Shown here: positions 1 to 7,135 of the stretch, one piece after another | Layout: every line of letters starts with the position of its first letter | Numbering within the stretch: the first letter of the stretch is position 1 | NCBI GenBank assembly: GCA_000434615.1 | Contig: FR880832.1 | Location: forward strand, 13,468 to 39,550 | Source of the DNA: Clostridium sp. CAG:510 | Lineage (GTDB): Bacteria; Bacillota; Clostridia; Lachnospirales; Lachnospiraceae | DNA: 26,083 nucleotides | Direction: 5' to 3' | The notes under the pieces: model-generated | What the model was told of the DNA's origin: nothing | The model's input: the letters and a program-made list of their open reading frames with translations, nothing else | Databases searched by the model: none | Translations under genes and position numbers: made by a program

Positions 1-1059
1 TACGGCACTGATTTAAGCATCCCTGCCAAAATCCTTAAGGATTTTACCCCGGAAGATGCCGTCCGCTTTTTTGAAAGGGCGGGCATGTTAAGCCGGGAGA
101 AAAACGGGTATCTTTATCCGTATTCGGAACAGGCATCCACTGTGCTGGATATTTTCCGTATCCTCTTAAAGAAAAAGCAAATCCGCACCGTAACGGAGCA
201 TTTGGTAAGCGGCATCTATGAGAAAAACGGAATGCTTACGGTTTTAAGTAAGACCGAAAACGGCACCGCAAAGGAAAGATTTGACCGGGTTATTGTCTGC
301 AGCGGCGGCAAGGCGGCGCCGAAAACCGGTTCCGACGGCAACGGCCTTTCCCTGCTTTCCTCACTGGGACATACCGTAGTGCCGGTGGTCCCCGCACTGG
401 TGCAGCTTAAGGCAAAGGAAACCTTTTTGAAATCCATTTCCGGTGTGCGTGCGGAATGCCGTCTGACTCTTCTTATAAGCGGCAAAAAAGCAGGAGAAGA
501 AAGCGGAGAGATGCAGTTTACCGATTACGGCATTTCCGGTATCGTGACCTTCCAGTTGAGCAGACTTGCCTCCTACGCCGTGGCAGCCGGTAAAAAAACA
601 GAGGCCTACATAGATTTGTTTCCCCGTATGAGCGGGGAGACCTTTGCACAGACCATGCGGGCAAGGGAGAAAAACGGAAGCGATGCCATGACGGCGGAAG
701 AATTCTTTACCGGGCTCTTAAATAAAAAGGTAACGCAGCTTTTCTTAAAGCTCTCCGGCATTGCGCCCGATACGCCCCTGAAAAAAGTAACACCGGAAAA
801 GAAAGCACAGTTTTATACATACTGCAAGAAATTTGTTATTACCATAACCGGCACCAACAGCTTTGACCAGGCGCAGGTCAGCGCCGGCGGCGTGCCTTTT
901 TCGGAAGTAAACGCACAGCTTGCCTCAAAGAAGGTGCCGGGATTGTATCTTGCCGGAGAAATCCTCGATATTGACGGCAAATGCGGCGGCTACAACCTGC
1001 ACTGGGCGTGGGCATCCGGCTATACGGCGGGTAAACAGGCAGCCGAAACGTATAAGTAA
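1..1059 (+). CDS. NAD(P)/FAD-dependent oxidoreductase, HI0933/BaiN-like family (5' end outside window)
   Basis: The reading frame is open from base 1, so the gene begins upstream; the 352 visible residues are the C-terminal part. The dinucleotide-binding GxGxxG of the N-terminus is not in view. What is seen: a middle segment with VIVCSGGKAAPKTGSDGNG, which matches the second nucleotide-binding strand of this family, and the C-terminal signature AGEILDIDGKCGGYN followed by LHWAWASGYTAGKQAA, where the protein closes over FAD. Family members are annotated variously as aminoacetone oxidase, BaiN or RdsA; the substrate here cannot be assigned. An internal ATG at base 85 is not the start, because homologous-looking sequence continues upstream of it. 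The gene ends 46 bases before a second FAD protein, so the two are probably co-transcribed. Confident of the family, not of the reaction. Confidence 0.88.
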   Translation, partial: YGTDLSIPAKILKDFTPEDAVRFFERAGMLSREKNGYLYPYSEQASTVLDIFRILLKKKQIRTVTEHLVSGIYEKNGMLTVLSKTENGTAKERFDRVIVCSGGKAAPKTGSDGNGLSLLSSLGHTVVPVVPALVQLKAKETFLKSISGVRAECRLTLLISGKKAGEESGEMQFTDYGISGIVTFQLSRLASYAVAAGKKTEAYIDLFPRMSGETFAQTMRAREKNGSDAMTAEEFFTGLLNKKVTQLFLKLSGIAPDTPLKKVTPEKKAQFYTYCKKFVITITGTNSFDQAQVSAGGVPFSEVNAQLASKKVPGLYLAGEILDIDGKCGGYNLHWAWASGYTAGKQAAETYK

Positions 1060-1105
1060 AAAGACTTCTGTGAAAAATTTCATGGAAGGGGAAAGAAGAT
1101 TATTC

Positions 1106-2725
1106 ATGATACGGATACAACAGTTAAAATTAACACCCGACCAGCCGACCTCTCTTTTGAAGAAAAAGGCTGCGAAAATCCTGCGGGTGCCGGAAGAAAA
1201 AATAGAGAAGCTAAGCATTGAAAAAAAATCCATAGATGCCAGGAAAAAGCCGGAGCTTTACTTTATCTACACGGTCCTGGTGCAGGTAAACGGAGAAAAA
1301 CAGATTTTGAAAAACTGCCGTGACAAGCAGGTAAGCTTTGCAGAACCGGAGAGGTATCACTTTCCGGAGGTATCTATCCCGGAAGGAACAAAGCGTCCGG
1401 TGGTCATCGGTATGGGACCTGCGGGACTTTTCAGTGCCTATTTTCTGGCGTGTGGCGGTCTTAAACCGGTGGTGCTGGAACGCGGCAGGGATGTGGATAA
1501 CAGACAGGCGGACGTAGAAGAATTCTGGAAGACCGGTTTCTTAAAACCTGATTCCAACGTGCAGTTCGGAGAAGGCGGTGCGGGTACGTTTTCCGACGGC
1601 AAATTAAATACACTGGTCAAAGATAAATACGGCAGAAACAAAGAGGTGCTCCGCCTGTTTGTGAAATTCGGTGCACCGGAAGCCATTCTTTATGAAAACA
1701 AGCCCCACATCGGCACGGATATCCTGCGGGATGTGGATAAAAATATGCGGCAGGAAATCATCCGTCTGGGCGGCGAAGTACGGTTTGAAAGCTGTGTAAC
1801 GGATATCCTTACGGAAAACGGAGCCGTTGCCGGGGTGAAAATAAACGGGGATGAAGTACTGCCTGCGAAAACCGTGATACTGGCTCCCGGACACAGCGCC
1901 AGGGATACGTTTGCCATGCTTCTAAAAAAGAGCGTGCCCATGGAAGCCAAGCCCTTTGCGGTGGGCGTCCGTGCCGAGCATTCCCAGCAGATGATAAATG
2001 ACAGCCAGTACGGGGAAAACTGTCCCTACGAACTTCCGGCTGCCACTTACAAGGTGGCGGAAAAAGCAGAGGACGGTAAGGGCGTGTATTCCTTCTGCAT
2101 GTGTCCCGGCGGCTATGTGGTAAACGCTTCCTCGGAGCCGGGACATCTCTGCGTCAACGGCATGAGCTACAGCGACAGAGGCGGTAAAAATGCCAACAGC
2201 GCCATCATTGTTACCATAAACCCGGAGGACTACGGGGATTTATCGCCGTTATCCGGCGTGGCTTTCCAGAGAGAACTGGAAAAAAGAGCGTATGAGCTCT
2301 GTCAGGGAGAAATTCCGGTGCAGACTTATGAAAGCTTCCGGAAAAGAACGGAAGGAAAGGAATCGGATCCTAAAGACGGCATGACCTTCCTGCCTGCCAT
2401 GAAGGGCGAATACAACTGGGCGGATCTGACGGGCATTTTTCCTTCCTTTTTAACAAAAGACATTGTTTCCGGCATGGAAAAATTCGGACGTAAAATAAAA
2501 GGCTTTGACCGGGGCGACACATTGTTTTCCGGTGTGGAAAGCCGTACCTCCTCGCCTGTGAGGATTTTAAGAGATGACGAGTCCTTAGAGGCATCCGTAA
2601 AGGGGCTGTTCCCCTGCGGCGAGGGCGCCGGTTTTGCGGGCGGCATAACCTCCGCAGCCATGGACGGCATCAAAACGGCGGAAGCGGTTGTTAAGAGTCT
2701 GTCACAAGGGGAAAATGTACGTTGA
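1106..2725 (+). CDS. FAD-dependent dehydrogenase, COG2509 family
   Basis: This encodes a 539-residue putative FAD-dependent oxidoreductase of the uncharacterised COG2509 type. An N-terminal region of about 95 residues, with the motif KSIDARKKPELYF, precedes a Rossmann fold starting VVIGMGPAGLFSAYF (GxGxxG at residues 102-107) and ending in VVLERG. The QFGEGGAGTFSDGKL stretch and the C-terminal CGEGAGFAGGITSAAMDG segment fit the FAD-binding core of this family. I chose ATG 1106 because GGAAAGAAG lies about 7 bases upstream and the following MIRIQQLKL fits the family N-terminus. The frame stays open upstream to 920, overlapping the previous gene, and an in-frame ATG at 1082 is less well placed. 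No membrane segments or signal peptide are visible. The natural substrate is unknown. Confidence 0.9.
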   Translation: MIRIQQLKLTPDQPTSLLKKKAAKILRVPEEKIEKLSIEKKSIDARKKPELYFIYTVLVQVNGEKQILKNCRDKQVSFAEPERYHFPEVSIPEGTKRPVVIGMGPAGLFSAYFLACGGLKPVVLERGRDVDNRQADVEEFWKTGFLKPDSNVQFGEGGAGTFSDGKLNTLVKDKYGRNKEVLRLFVKFGAPEAILYENKPHIGTDILRDVDKNMRQEIIRLGGEVRFESCVTDILTENGAVAGVKINGDEVLPAKTVILAPGHSARDTFAMLLKKSVPMEAKPFAVGVRAEHSQQMINDSQYGENCPYELPAATYKVAEKAEDGKGVYSFCMCPGGYVVNASSEPGHLCVNGMSYSDRGGKNANSAIIVTINPEDYGDLSPLSGVAFQRELEKRAYELCQGEIPVQTYESFRKRTEGKESDPKDGMTFLPAMKGEYNWADLTGIFPSFLTKDIVSGMEKFGRKIKGFDRGDTLFSGVESRTSSPVRILRDDESLEASVKGLFPCGEGAGFAGGITSAAMDGIKTAEAVVKSLSQGENVR

Positions 2726-2750
2726 CGGATAAAAAAATATAAAGTAGAAT
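2722..2750 (+). promoter_or_regulatory. Predicted sigma-A promoter for the proB operon
   Basis: A -35 box TTGACG (2722-2727) and a -10 box TAGAAT (2745-2750) are separated by 17 bases of A/T-rich DNA. Each box matches the consensus at five of six positions. Transcription would start near 2757. The -35 box overlaps the stop codon of the preceding flavoprotein gene, so this is the natural break between the flavoprotein pair and the proline operon. Confidence 0.72.
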
Positions 2751-2759
2751 AGGTTTGCA

Positions 2760-2790
2760 TGTAAAACAGAAAATAAAAACAGGTTTTACA
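2760..2790 (+). promoter_or_regulatory. Perfect inverted repeat in the proB leader (possible operator or 5' hairpin)
   Basis: TGTAAAAC (2760-2767) is the exact reverse complement of GTTTTACA (2783-2790), with a 15-base A-rich spacer. It starts about where transcription from the promoter at 2722-2750 would start. It could be a repressor-binding site or a weak stem at the 5' end of the mRNA. There is no T-run, so it is not a terminator. The regulator is unknown. Confidence 0.4.
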
Positions 2791-2819
2791 AGTTATGGAA
2801 AGACAGAGGCATTACAGAA

Positions 2820-3710
2820 ATGGACTACAGAGAACTTATGAAAGATAAAAAGAGAATCGTGGTAAAAATCGGTTCTTCCTCCCTGCAGCACAAGGAGACC
2901 GGGGACCTCGATTACACGAAGCTTGAAAAGCTTGTCAGAGAGCTTTGTGATATCCGCAACCGGGGCAAGGATGTGGTTTTAGTTACCAGCGGTGCCATTG
3001 CGGTGGGAAAAAAGGCGGTGCAGCCCTTTAGCAGCGGAGAAAAGGCCGAGACACCGCTTGCGTTCAAGCAGGCATGCGCGGCAGTGGGACAGGCAAGACT
3101 CATGATGACCTATCAGAAGATTTTTGCGGAATACAACCAGATAGTAGCCCAGATTCTGATGACAAAAAATACCATCGTGGACAATATGAACCGTTTCAAC
3201 GCCCACAACACGTTCATGGAGCTTTTAAAAATGGGCATTATCCCCATCGTCAACGAAAACGATACGATTGCCACCTATGAATTAAATTTCGACAAGGACA
3301 ACGACACCCTGATAGGGGACAACGATACCCTGTCCGCCATTGTTTCCGCACTGGTGGAGGCGGATCTTCTGATCTTATTATCGGATATCGATGGGCTTTA
3401 TACGGATGACCCGCGTAAAAATCCTAATGCTACCTTTATTGACACGGTGGAAGAGTTAAACGATACCTACATGAGCATGGGCAAAGAAAGCACCGGCAGC
3501 AATGTAGGCACCGGTGGCATGAACACCAAAATGACGGCAGCCAAGATTGCTACCAACGTAGGTGCGGACATGGTCATTGCCAACAGTAAGGATATCGGTA
3601 TCCTGCACCGAATCATCAACGGGGAAAAGGAAGGTACGCTGTTTGTGGCGCACAAGGATGAAACCTTTGATTTACCTACCTTCGTGGATCAGTTACATAA
3701 GCACGATTAA
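2820..3710 (+). CDS. proB: Glutamate 5-kinase
   Basis: This encodes the ATP-dependent kinase that converts glutamate to gamma-glutamyl phosphate, the first committed step of proline synthesis; it acts in the cytosol. The 296-residue protein shows an amino-acid-kinase fold: RIVVKIGSSSL at the N-terminus (phosphate-binding loop), DVVLVTSGAIAVG, IVNENDTIA followed by FGDNDTLSA-like residues (here GDNDTLSAIV), LLSDIDGLYTDDPR, and VGTGGMNTKMTAAKIA. The C-terminal PUA domain found in E. coli and B. subtilis ProB is absent, giving a short form. Start ATG 2820 follows a weak AGAGG about ten bases upstream. It is the first gene of a probable operon with DUF896, 5-FTHF cyclo-ligase and proA, driven by the promoter at 2722-2750. 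Confidence 0.95.
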   Translation: MDYRELMKDKKRIVVKIGSSSLQHKETGDLDYTKLEKLVRELCDIRNRGKDVVLVTSGAIAVGKKAVQPFSSGEKAETPLAFKQACAAVGQARLMMTYQKIFAEYNQIVAQILMTKNTIVDNMNRFNAHNTFMELLKMGIIPIVNENDTIATYELNFDKDNDTLIGDNDTLSAIVSALVEADLLILLSDIDGLYTDDPRKNPNATFIDTVEELNDTYMSMGKESTGSNVGTGGMNTKMTAAKIATNVGADMVIANSKDIGILHRIINGEKEGTLFVAHKDETFDLPTFVDQLHKHD

Positions 3711-3712
3711 GG

Positions 3713-3734
3713 CTTCGGTATGCAAATACCGGAG
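3713..3734 (+). other. Hairpin with GNRA tetraloop after proB
   Basis: CTTCGGTAT (3713-3721) pairs over nine positions (one G-U) with ATACCGGAG (3726-3734), closing a GCAA tetraloop. It begins two bases after the proB stop codon. No T-run follows, so it is not a classical terminator. It may protect the proB 3' end or act as a processing point before the DUF896 gene. Confidence 0.5.
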
Positions 3735-3784
3735 AGCACAAACCCGGAGAGAGTTATGTAAATTACCGGAAAGAGAGACAGGTT

Positions 3785-4015
3785 ATGAGTAATATAGAAG
3801 AAAAAATTGCAAGAATTAACGAGCTGTACCACAAGTCCCAGAAGGAGGGACTGACGGATGCGGAAAAAGAGGAGCAGGTAAAGCTGCGCCGGGAATACAT
3901 TGACAGTGTCAAGAAAAATCTGCGTTCCCAGCTCGACAACATCGACATTGTAAACAAGGACGGCTCCGTGGAAAATCTGGGCAAAAAGTTTGATGCCGGC
4001 AAAAACGGAAACTGA
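3785..4015 (+). CDS. DUF896 domain protein (YnzC-like)
   Basis: This is a 76-residue, highly charged cytosolic protein. The sequence is typical of the DUF896/YnzC family: an N-terminal helical hairpin (IARINELYHKSQKEGLTDAE, then KEEQVKLRREYIDSVKKNLR) and a disordered-looking tail with LDNIDIVNKDGSVENLG. B. subtilis YnzC belongs to the SOS-linked yneA-yneB-ynzC operon, but its molecular role is not established and no SOS box is evident here. Start ATG 3785 is preceded by GGAAAGAGAGACAGGTT. The stop is four bases before the next start codon, so translation of the two genes is probably coupled. Confidence 0.88.
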   Translation: MSNIEEKIARINELYHKSQKEGLTDAEKEEQVKLRREYIDSVKKNLRSQLDNIDIVNKDGSVENLGKKFDAGKNGN

Positions 4016-4019
4016 CAGT

Positions 4020-4577
4020 ATGAATGCGAAAGAAACATTACGAACCGAAATGTTAAAGAAGCGAAAAGCGCTTCCCTTTGACCGGCGTTTCCGCTCAGAG
4101 GTTTTAATTACAGACAGAATTTTAGGACATCAGTGGTATTATTCTGCCACTGATATTCTTGTCTATAAAAGCTGCGGCAGTGAAGTATCCACGGAAGAAA
4201 TTATAAAGGACGCCCTGCAGCATGGAAAAAGAGTGTATCTGCCGAAGGTACTTTCCCCGGAAAACGGAACCATGGAGTTTTACCGGATTACCCGGGAAAC
4301 ACCTCTTACAAAGGGCTACGGCGGCATTTTGGAGCCGCCTGCGGAAAATCCTTTTATTTATACCGAAGAAACGGCAAAGAGCACCCTGATGATTATGCCG
4401 GGACTGGCATATGACCGGAAACGCAGTCGCATCGGCTACGGAAAAGGCTTTTACGACAGATACTTACAGGAGAAAGAGGCTCTGCATACCATTGCCATAG
4501 GCTTTGACTGCCAGATGGTAAACGATATTGAAGAAGAACCAAATGACATAAAACCCAAGCAGGTTATCTGCCTGTGA
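4020..4577 (+). CDS. 5-formyltetrahydrofolate cyclo-ligase
   Basis: This encodes an ATP-dependent enzyme converting 5-formyl-THF to 5,10-methenyl-THF, returning a stored folate to one-carbon metabolism. The 185-residue length is normal. Visible motifs are the N-terminal basic stretch MLKKRKALP, the central VYLPKVL and MEFYRI segments, and the family signature RIGYGKGFYDRYL near the C-terminus, which forms the nucleotide/phosphate site. I chose ATG 4020, four bases after the DUF896 stop; the upstream in-frame ATG at 3990 would overlap DUF896 and adds residues that look unrelated to the family. The gene lies between proB and proA with no obvious pathway link to proline. Confidence 0.93.
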   Translation: MNAKETLRTEMLKKRKALPFDRRFRSEVLITDRILGHQWYYSATDILVYKSCGSEVSTEEIIKDALQHGKRVYLPKVLSPENGTMEFYRITRETPLTKGYGGILEPPAENPFIYTEETAKSTLMIMPGLAYDRKRSRIGYGKGFYDRYLQEKEALHTIAIGFDCQMVNDIEEEPNDIKPKQVICL

Positions 4578-4599
4578 TACAGAAAGGACGGGAATAGGG

Positions 4600-5853
4600 A
4601 TGGATGAGATTATGTTGAAGGAAATGGGCGCGCATGCTCTAAATGCTAAGTACACTCTGCAGAAATTAACGGCAACCGAAAAAAACAAGGCGCTGCTGCA
4701 TGCATCGGAGGCTTTGCTTTCCCATACGGAAGAAATTCTTTCCGCCAACGAAAAAGATATAAAGGCAGGAAAAGAAAAAGGCATGCATGAGGGACTCTTA
4801 GACCGCCTTGCCCTGACAGAAACAAGAATTGCCGCCATGGCAGAGGGACTCCGCCAGATTGCGGCGCTCGAAGACCCCATCGGGGAAATCATGGATACCT
4901 TTACCCGTCCCAACGGTCTTAAAATCAGCAAAGTGCGGGTTCCTTTAGGCGTTATCGGCATTATTTACGAATCCCGCCCCAACGTGACGGCGGATGCCTT
5001 CGGCTTATGCTTCAAAGCGGGAAACGCGGTTATCTTAAAGGGTGGCAGTGATGCGCTTTTATCTAACAAGGCAATTACCGTCGTGCTCAGGAATGCCCTG
5101 CAGGAGAGTGGTATTTGTGCGGATGCCCTGCAGCTTATCGACAGCGGCGACAGGGAAATCACCAAAGCCTTTATGAAGATGAAGGAATATGTGGATGTGC
5201 TTATTCCCAGAGGTGGTGCGGGCTTAATCCGCAGTGTGGTGGAAAACAGCACCATTCCTGTCATTGAAACCGGTACCGGCAACTGCCACATTTATGTGGA
5301 CAGGGAAGCGGATTTAAATATGGCGGTTAATATCATCATCAATGCCAAAACCCAGAGAATCGGTGTCTGCAACGCCTGCGAATCCCTGGTTATTCACAAG
5401 GACATCAAGGATGCGTTCCTGCCGGTGTTAGCGGAAGGACTGCGGACCCATCATGTGGAAATGCGCGGTGACGAAGCGGTGCGGGAAGTGCTTTCCGACT
5501 GTCTGCCCGCAACGGAAAAGGATTACGCCAGCGAATATTTGGACTACATTATTTCCATGAAAACCGTTACAGATGTGGACGAAGCCATTGCCCACATCAA
5601 CAAATACAACACCAAGCATTCCGAAGCCATCATTACGAAAAATGAACTTACGGCGGAGAAATTCTTAAAGGAAATTGATGCCGCCTGTGTTTATGTAAAT
5701 GCCTCCACCCGGTTTACGGACGGCTTTGAATTCGGCTTCGGTGCGGAAATCGGTATCAGCACCCAGAAGCTGCACGCCAGAGGCCCCATGGGCTTAAAGG
5801 AACTGACTTCCTACAAATACCAGATTCACGGAAACGGGCAAATCCGTGGCTAA
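4600..5853 (+). CDS. proA: Gamma-glutamyl phosphate reductase (glutamate-5-semialdehyde dehydrogenase)
   Basis: This encodes the NADPH-dependent reductase of gamma-glutamyl phosphate, the second step of proline synthesis after ProB. The 417-residue protein has the aldehyde-dehydrogenase fold: KVRVPLGVIGIIYESRPNVT in the N-terminal half, the LKGGSDAL nucleotide-site loop, VIETGTGNCHIYVD, and the catalytic-cysteine segment RIGVCNACESL with the expected nucleophile at Cys257. The C-terminus FGFGAEIGISTQKLHARGPM is diagnostic of ProA. Start ATG 4600 follows AGAAAGGACGGG. The gene is 22 bases after the cyclo-ligase. Its end overlaps only a spurious upstream GTG start of pepT, not the real one. Confidence 0.96.
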   Translation: MDEIMLKEMGAHALNAKYTLQKLTATEKNKALLHASEALLSHTEEILSANEKDIKAGKEKGMHEGLLDRLALTETRIAAMAEGLRQIAALEDPIGEIMDTFTRPNGLKISKVRVPLGVIGIIYESRPNVTADAFGLCFKAGNAVILKGGSDALLSNKAITVVLRNALQESGICADALQLIDSGDREITKAFMKMKEYVDVLIPRGGAGLIRSVVENSTIPVIETGTGNCHIYVDREADLNMAVNIIINAKTQRIGVCNACESLVIHKDIKDAFLPVLAEGLRTHHVEMRGDEAVREVLSDCLPATEKDYASEYLDYIISMKTVTDVDEAIAHINKYNTKHSEAIITKNELTAEKFLKEIDAACVYVNASTRFTDGFEFGFGAEIGISTQKLHARGPMGLKELTSYKYQIHGNGQIRG

Positions 5854-5881
5854 AAAGAAAAAAGGTCCGGAAGGAAAAAGT

Positions 5882-7099
5882 ATGAGTAAGGTTATTGACA
5901 ACTTTTTAAGATATGTAAAAATTGATACCCAGTCTGCGGAAAACGATTTACATCCCAGTACGGCAAAACAGCACGATTTAGCGAAGCTTTTGTATGAGGA
6001 ATTAAAGGCGATGGGTGCCTCCGACGTGATTTACGACAAGGAGCACTGCTATGTGTACGCTACGGTTCCCGGCAACACTGACTCTGATAAGGTGCTTGGA
6101 TTTATCGCCCATATGGACACGTCTCCGGCGGTGACGGACACTAATGTAAATCCCCGTATAGTAGAGCAGTATGACGGCTCAGACATTGTGCTTTCCGGGG
6201 AAGACGGTATTGTGCTTTCTCCTAAGGATTTCCCCAGCCTGCTTCTATATAAGGGTGAGGATTTAATTGTAACGGACGGTAAAACCTTACTTGGTGCAGA
6301 CGACAAAGCGGGGGTAGCGGAAATTATGGCAATGGCGGAGTATCTGCTTTCCCATCCTGAAGTTCCCCACGGCACCATTAAAATCGGCTTTACCCCGGAT
6401 GAAGAAGTGGGCGCCGGTCCCGATTTCTTTGACGTTGCCCTTTTTGGTGCCGATTTTGCCTATACGGTGGACGGCGGACGCATCGGCGAATTAGAATACG
6501 AAAACTTCAATGCGGCCGGCGCCAAGGTGACCTTCCACGGCAGAAGCGTACATCCCGGTGATGCCAAAAACAAGATGAAAAATGCCATTCTGATTGCCCA
6601 GGAATTCCAGTCCCTGCTTCCGGCAGAACAGAATCCCATGTATACGGAGGGCTATGAAGGCTTTTTCCACTTAGATGCCATCGAAGGCAATGTGGATGAA
6701 ACCACGGCGGACTACATTATCCGCGACCATGATAAAAATAAATTTGCCGGAAAAAAAGAACTGTTTGTAAAAGCAGGAGAGTTTTTGAATGAAAAATACG
6801 GTGAAGGAACCGTAACCATTTCCTTAAAGGACTCCTATTACAATATGCGGGAAGTCATGGAAGAGCATATGCATCTGATTGACAATGCCAGAGAAACCAT
6901 GGAAGAAATGGGCATTACCCCCATTATCCAGCCCATCCGCGGCGGTACCGACGGCGCCAGACTTTCCTTCATGGGGCTTCCCTGTCCAAACCTCGGGACG
7001 GGCAGCCATAACTTCCACGGCAGATACGAGTATGCCTGCGTGCAGTCCATGGAAAAAATCACGGAATTTCTGATTGCTTTGCTGCAAAAGTATGCGTAA
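5882..7099 (+). CDS. pepT: Peptidase T (aminotripeptidase, M20 family)
   Basis: This encodes a zinc-dependent tripeptidase that removes the N-terminal residue of tripeptides in the cytosol. The 405 residues fit the family length. Metal-binding positions are visible: HMD (His77, Asp79), ADDKAG (Asp140/Asp141), DEEVGAG (Glu174, Glu175), VDGGRIGELEYE, and the C-terminal GTGSHNFHGRYEYA with the last ligand histidine. The lid/dimerisation domain carries HGRSVHPGDAKNKM, which is characteristic of PepT. I place the start at ATG 5882, seven bases after GGAAGG; the GTG at 5846 overlaps proA and adds a lysine-rich stretch without family support. It may share the proBA transcript and could supply amino acids from peptides. 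Confidence 0.95.
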   Translation: MSKVIDNFLRYVKIDTQSAENDLHPSTAKQHDLAKLLYEELKAMGASDVIYDKEHCYVYATVPGNTDSDKVLGFIAHMDTSPAVTDTNVNPRIVEQYDGSDIVLSGEDGIVLSPKDFPSLLLYKGEDLIVTDGKTLLGADDKAGVAEIMAMAEYLLSHPEVPHGTIKIGFTPDEEVGAGPDFFDVALFGADFAYTVDGGRIGELEYENFNAAGAKVTFHGRSVHPGDAKNKMKNAILIAQEFQSLLPAEQNPMYTEGYEGFFHLDAIEGNVDETTADYIIRDHDKNKFAGKKELFVKAGEFLNEKYGEGTVTISLKDSYYNMREVMEEHMHLIDNARETMEEMGITPIIQPIRGGTDGARLSFMGLPCPNLGTGSHNFHGRYEYACVQSMEKITEFLIALLQKYA

Positions 7100-7135
7100 G
7101 CACCGGTCTACAGAGAAAAGAAAGGATTAACAGAT

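Noticed and set aside
2760..2790. BirA-type biotin operator, from the spacing of the inverted repeat
   Set aside because: The 15-base spacing is similar, but the arms TGTAAAAC/GTTTTACA do not match the TTGTTAACC-type half sites and no biotin gene is near.
2751..2819. T-box leader for the proline operon
   Set aside because: Only about 60 bases lie between the predicted transcription start and proB, too short for the conserved T-box stems, and no T-box core sequence or terminator is present.
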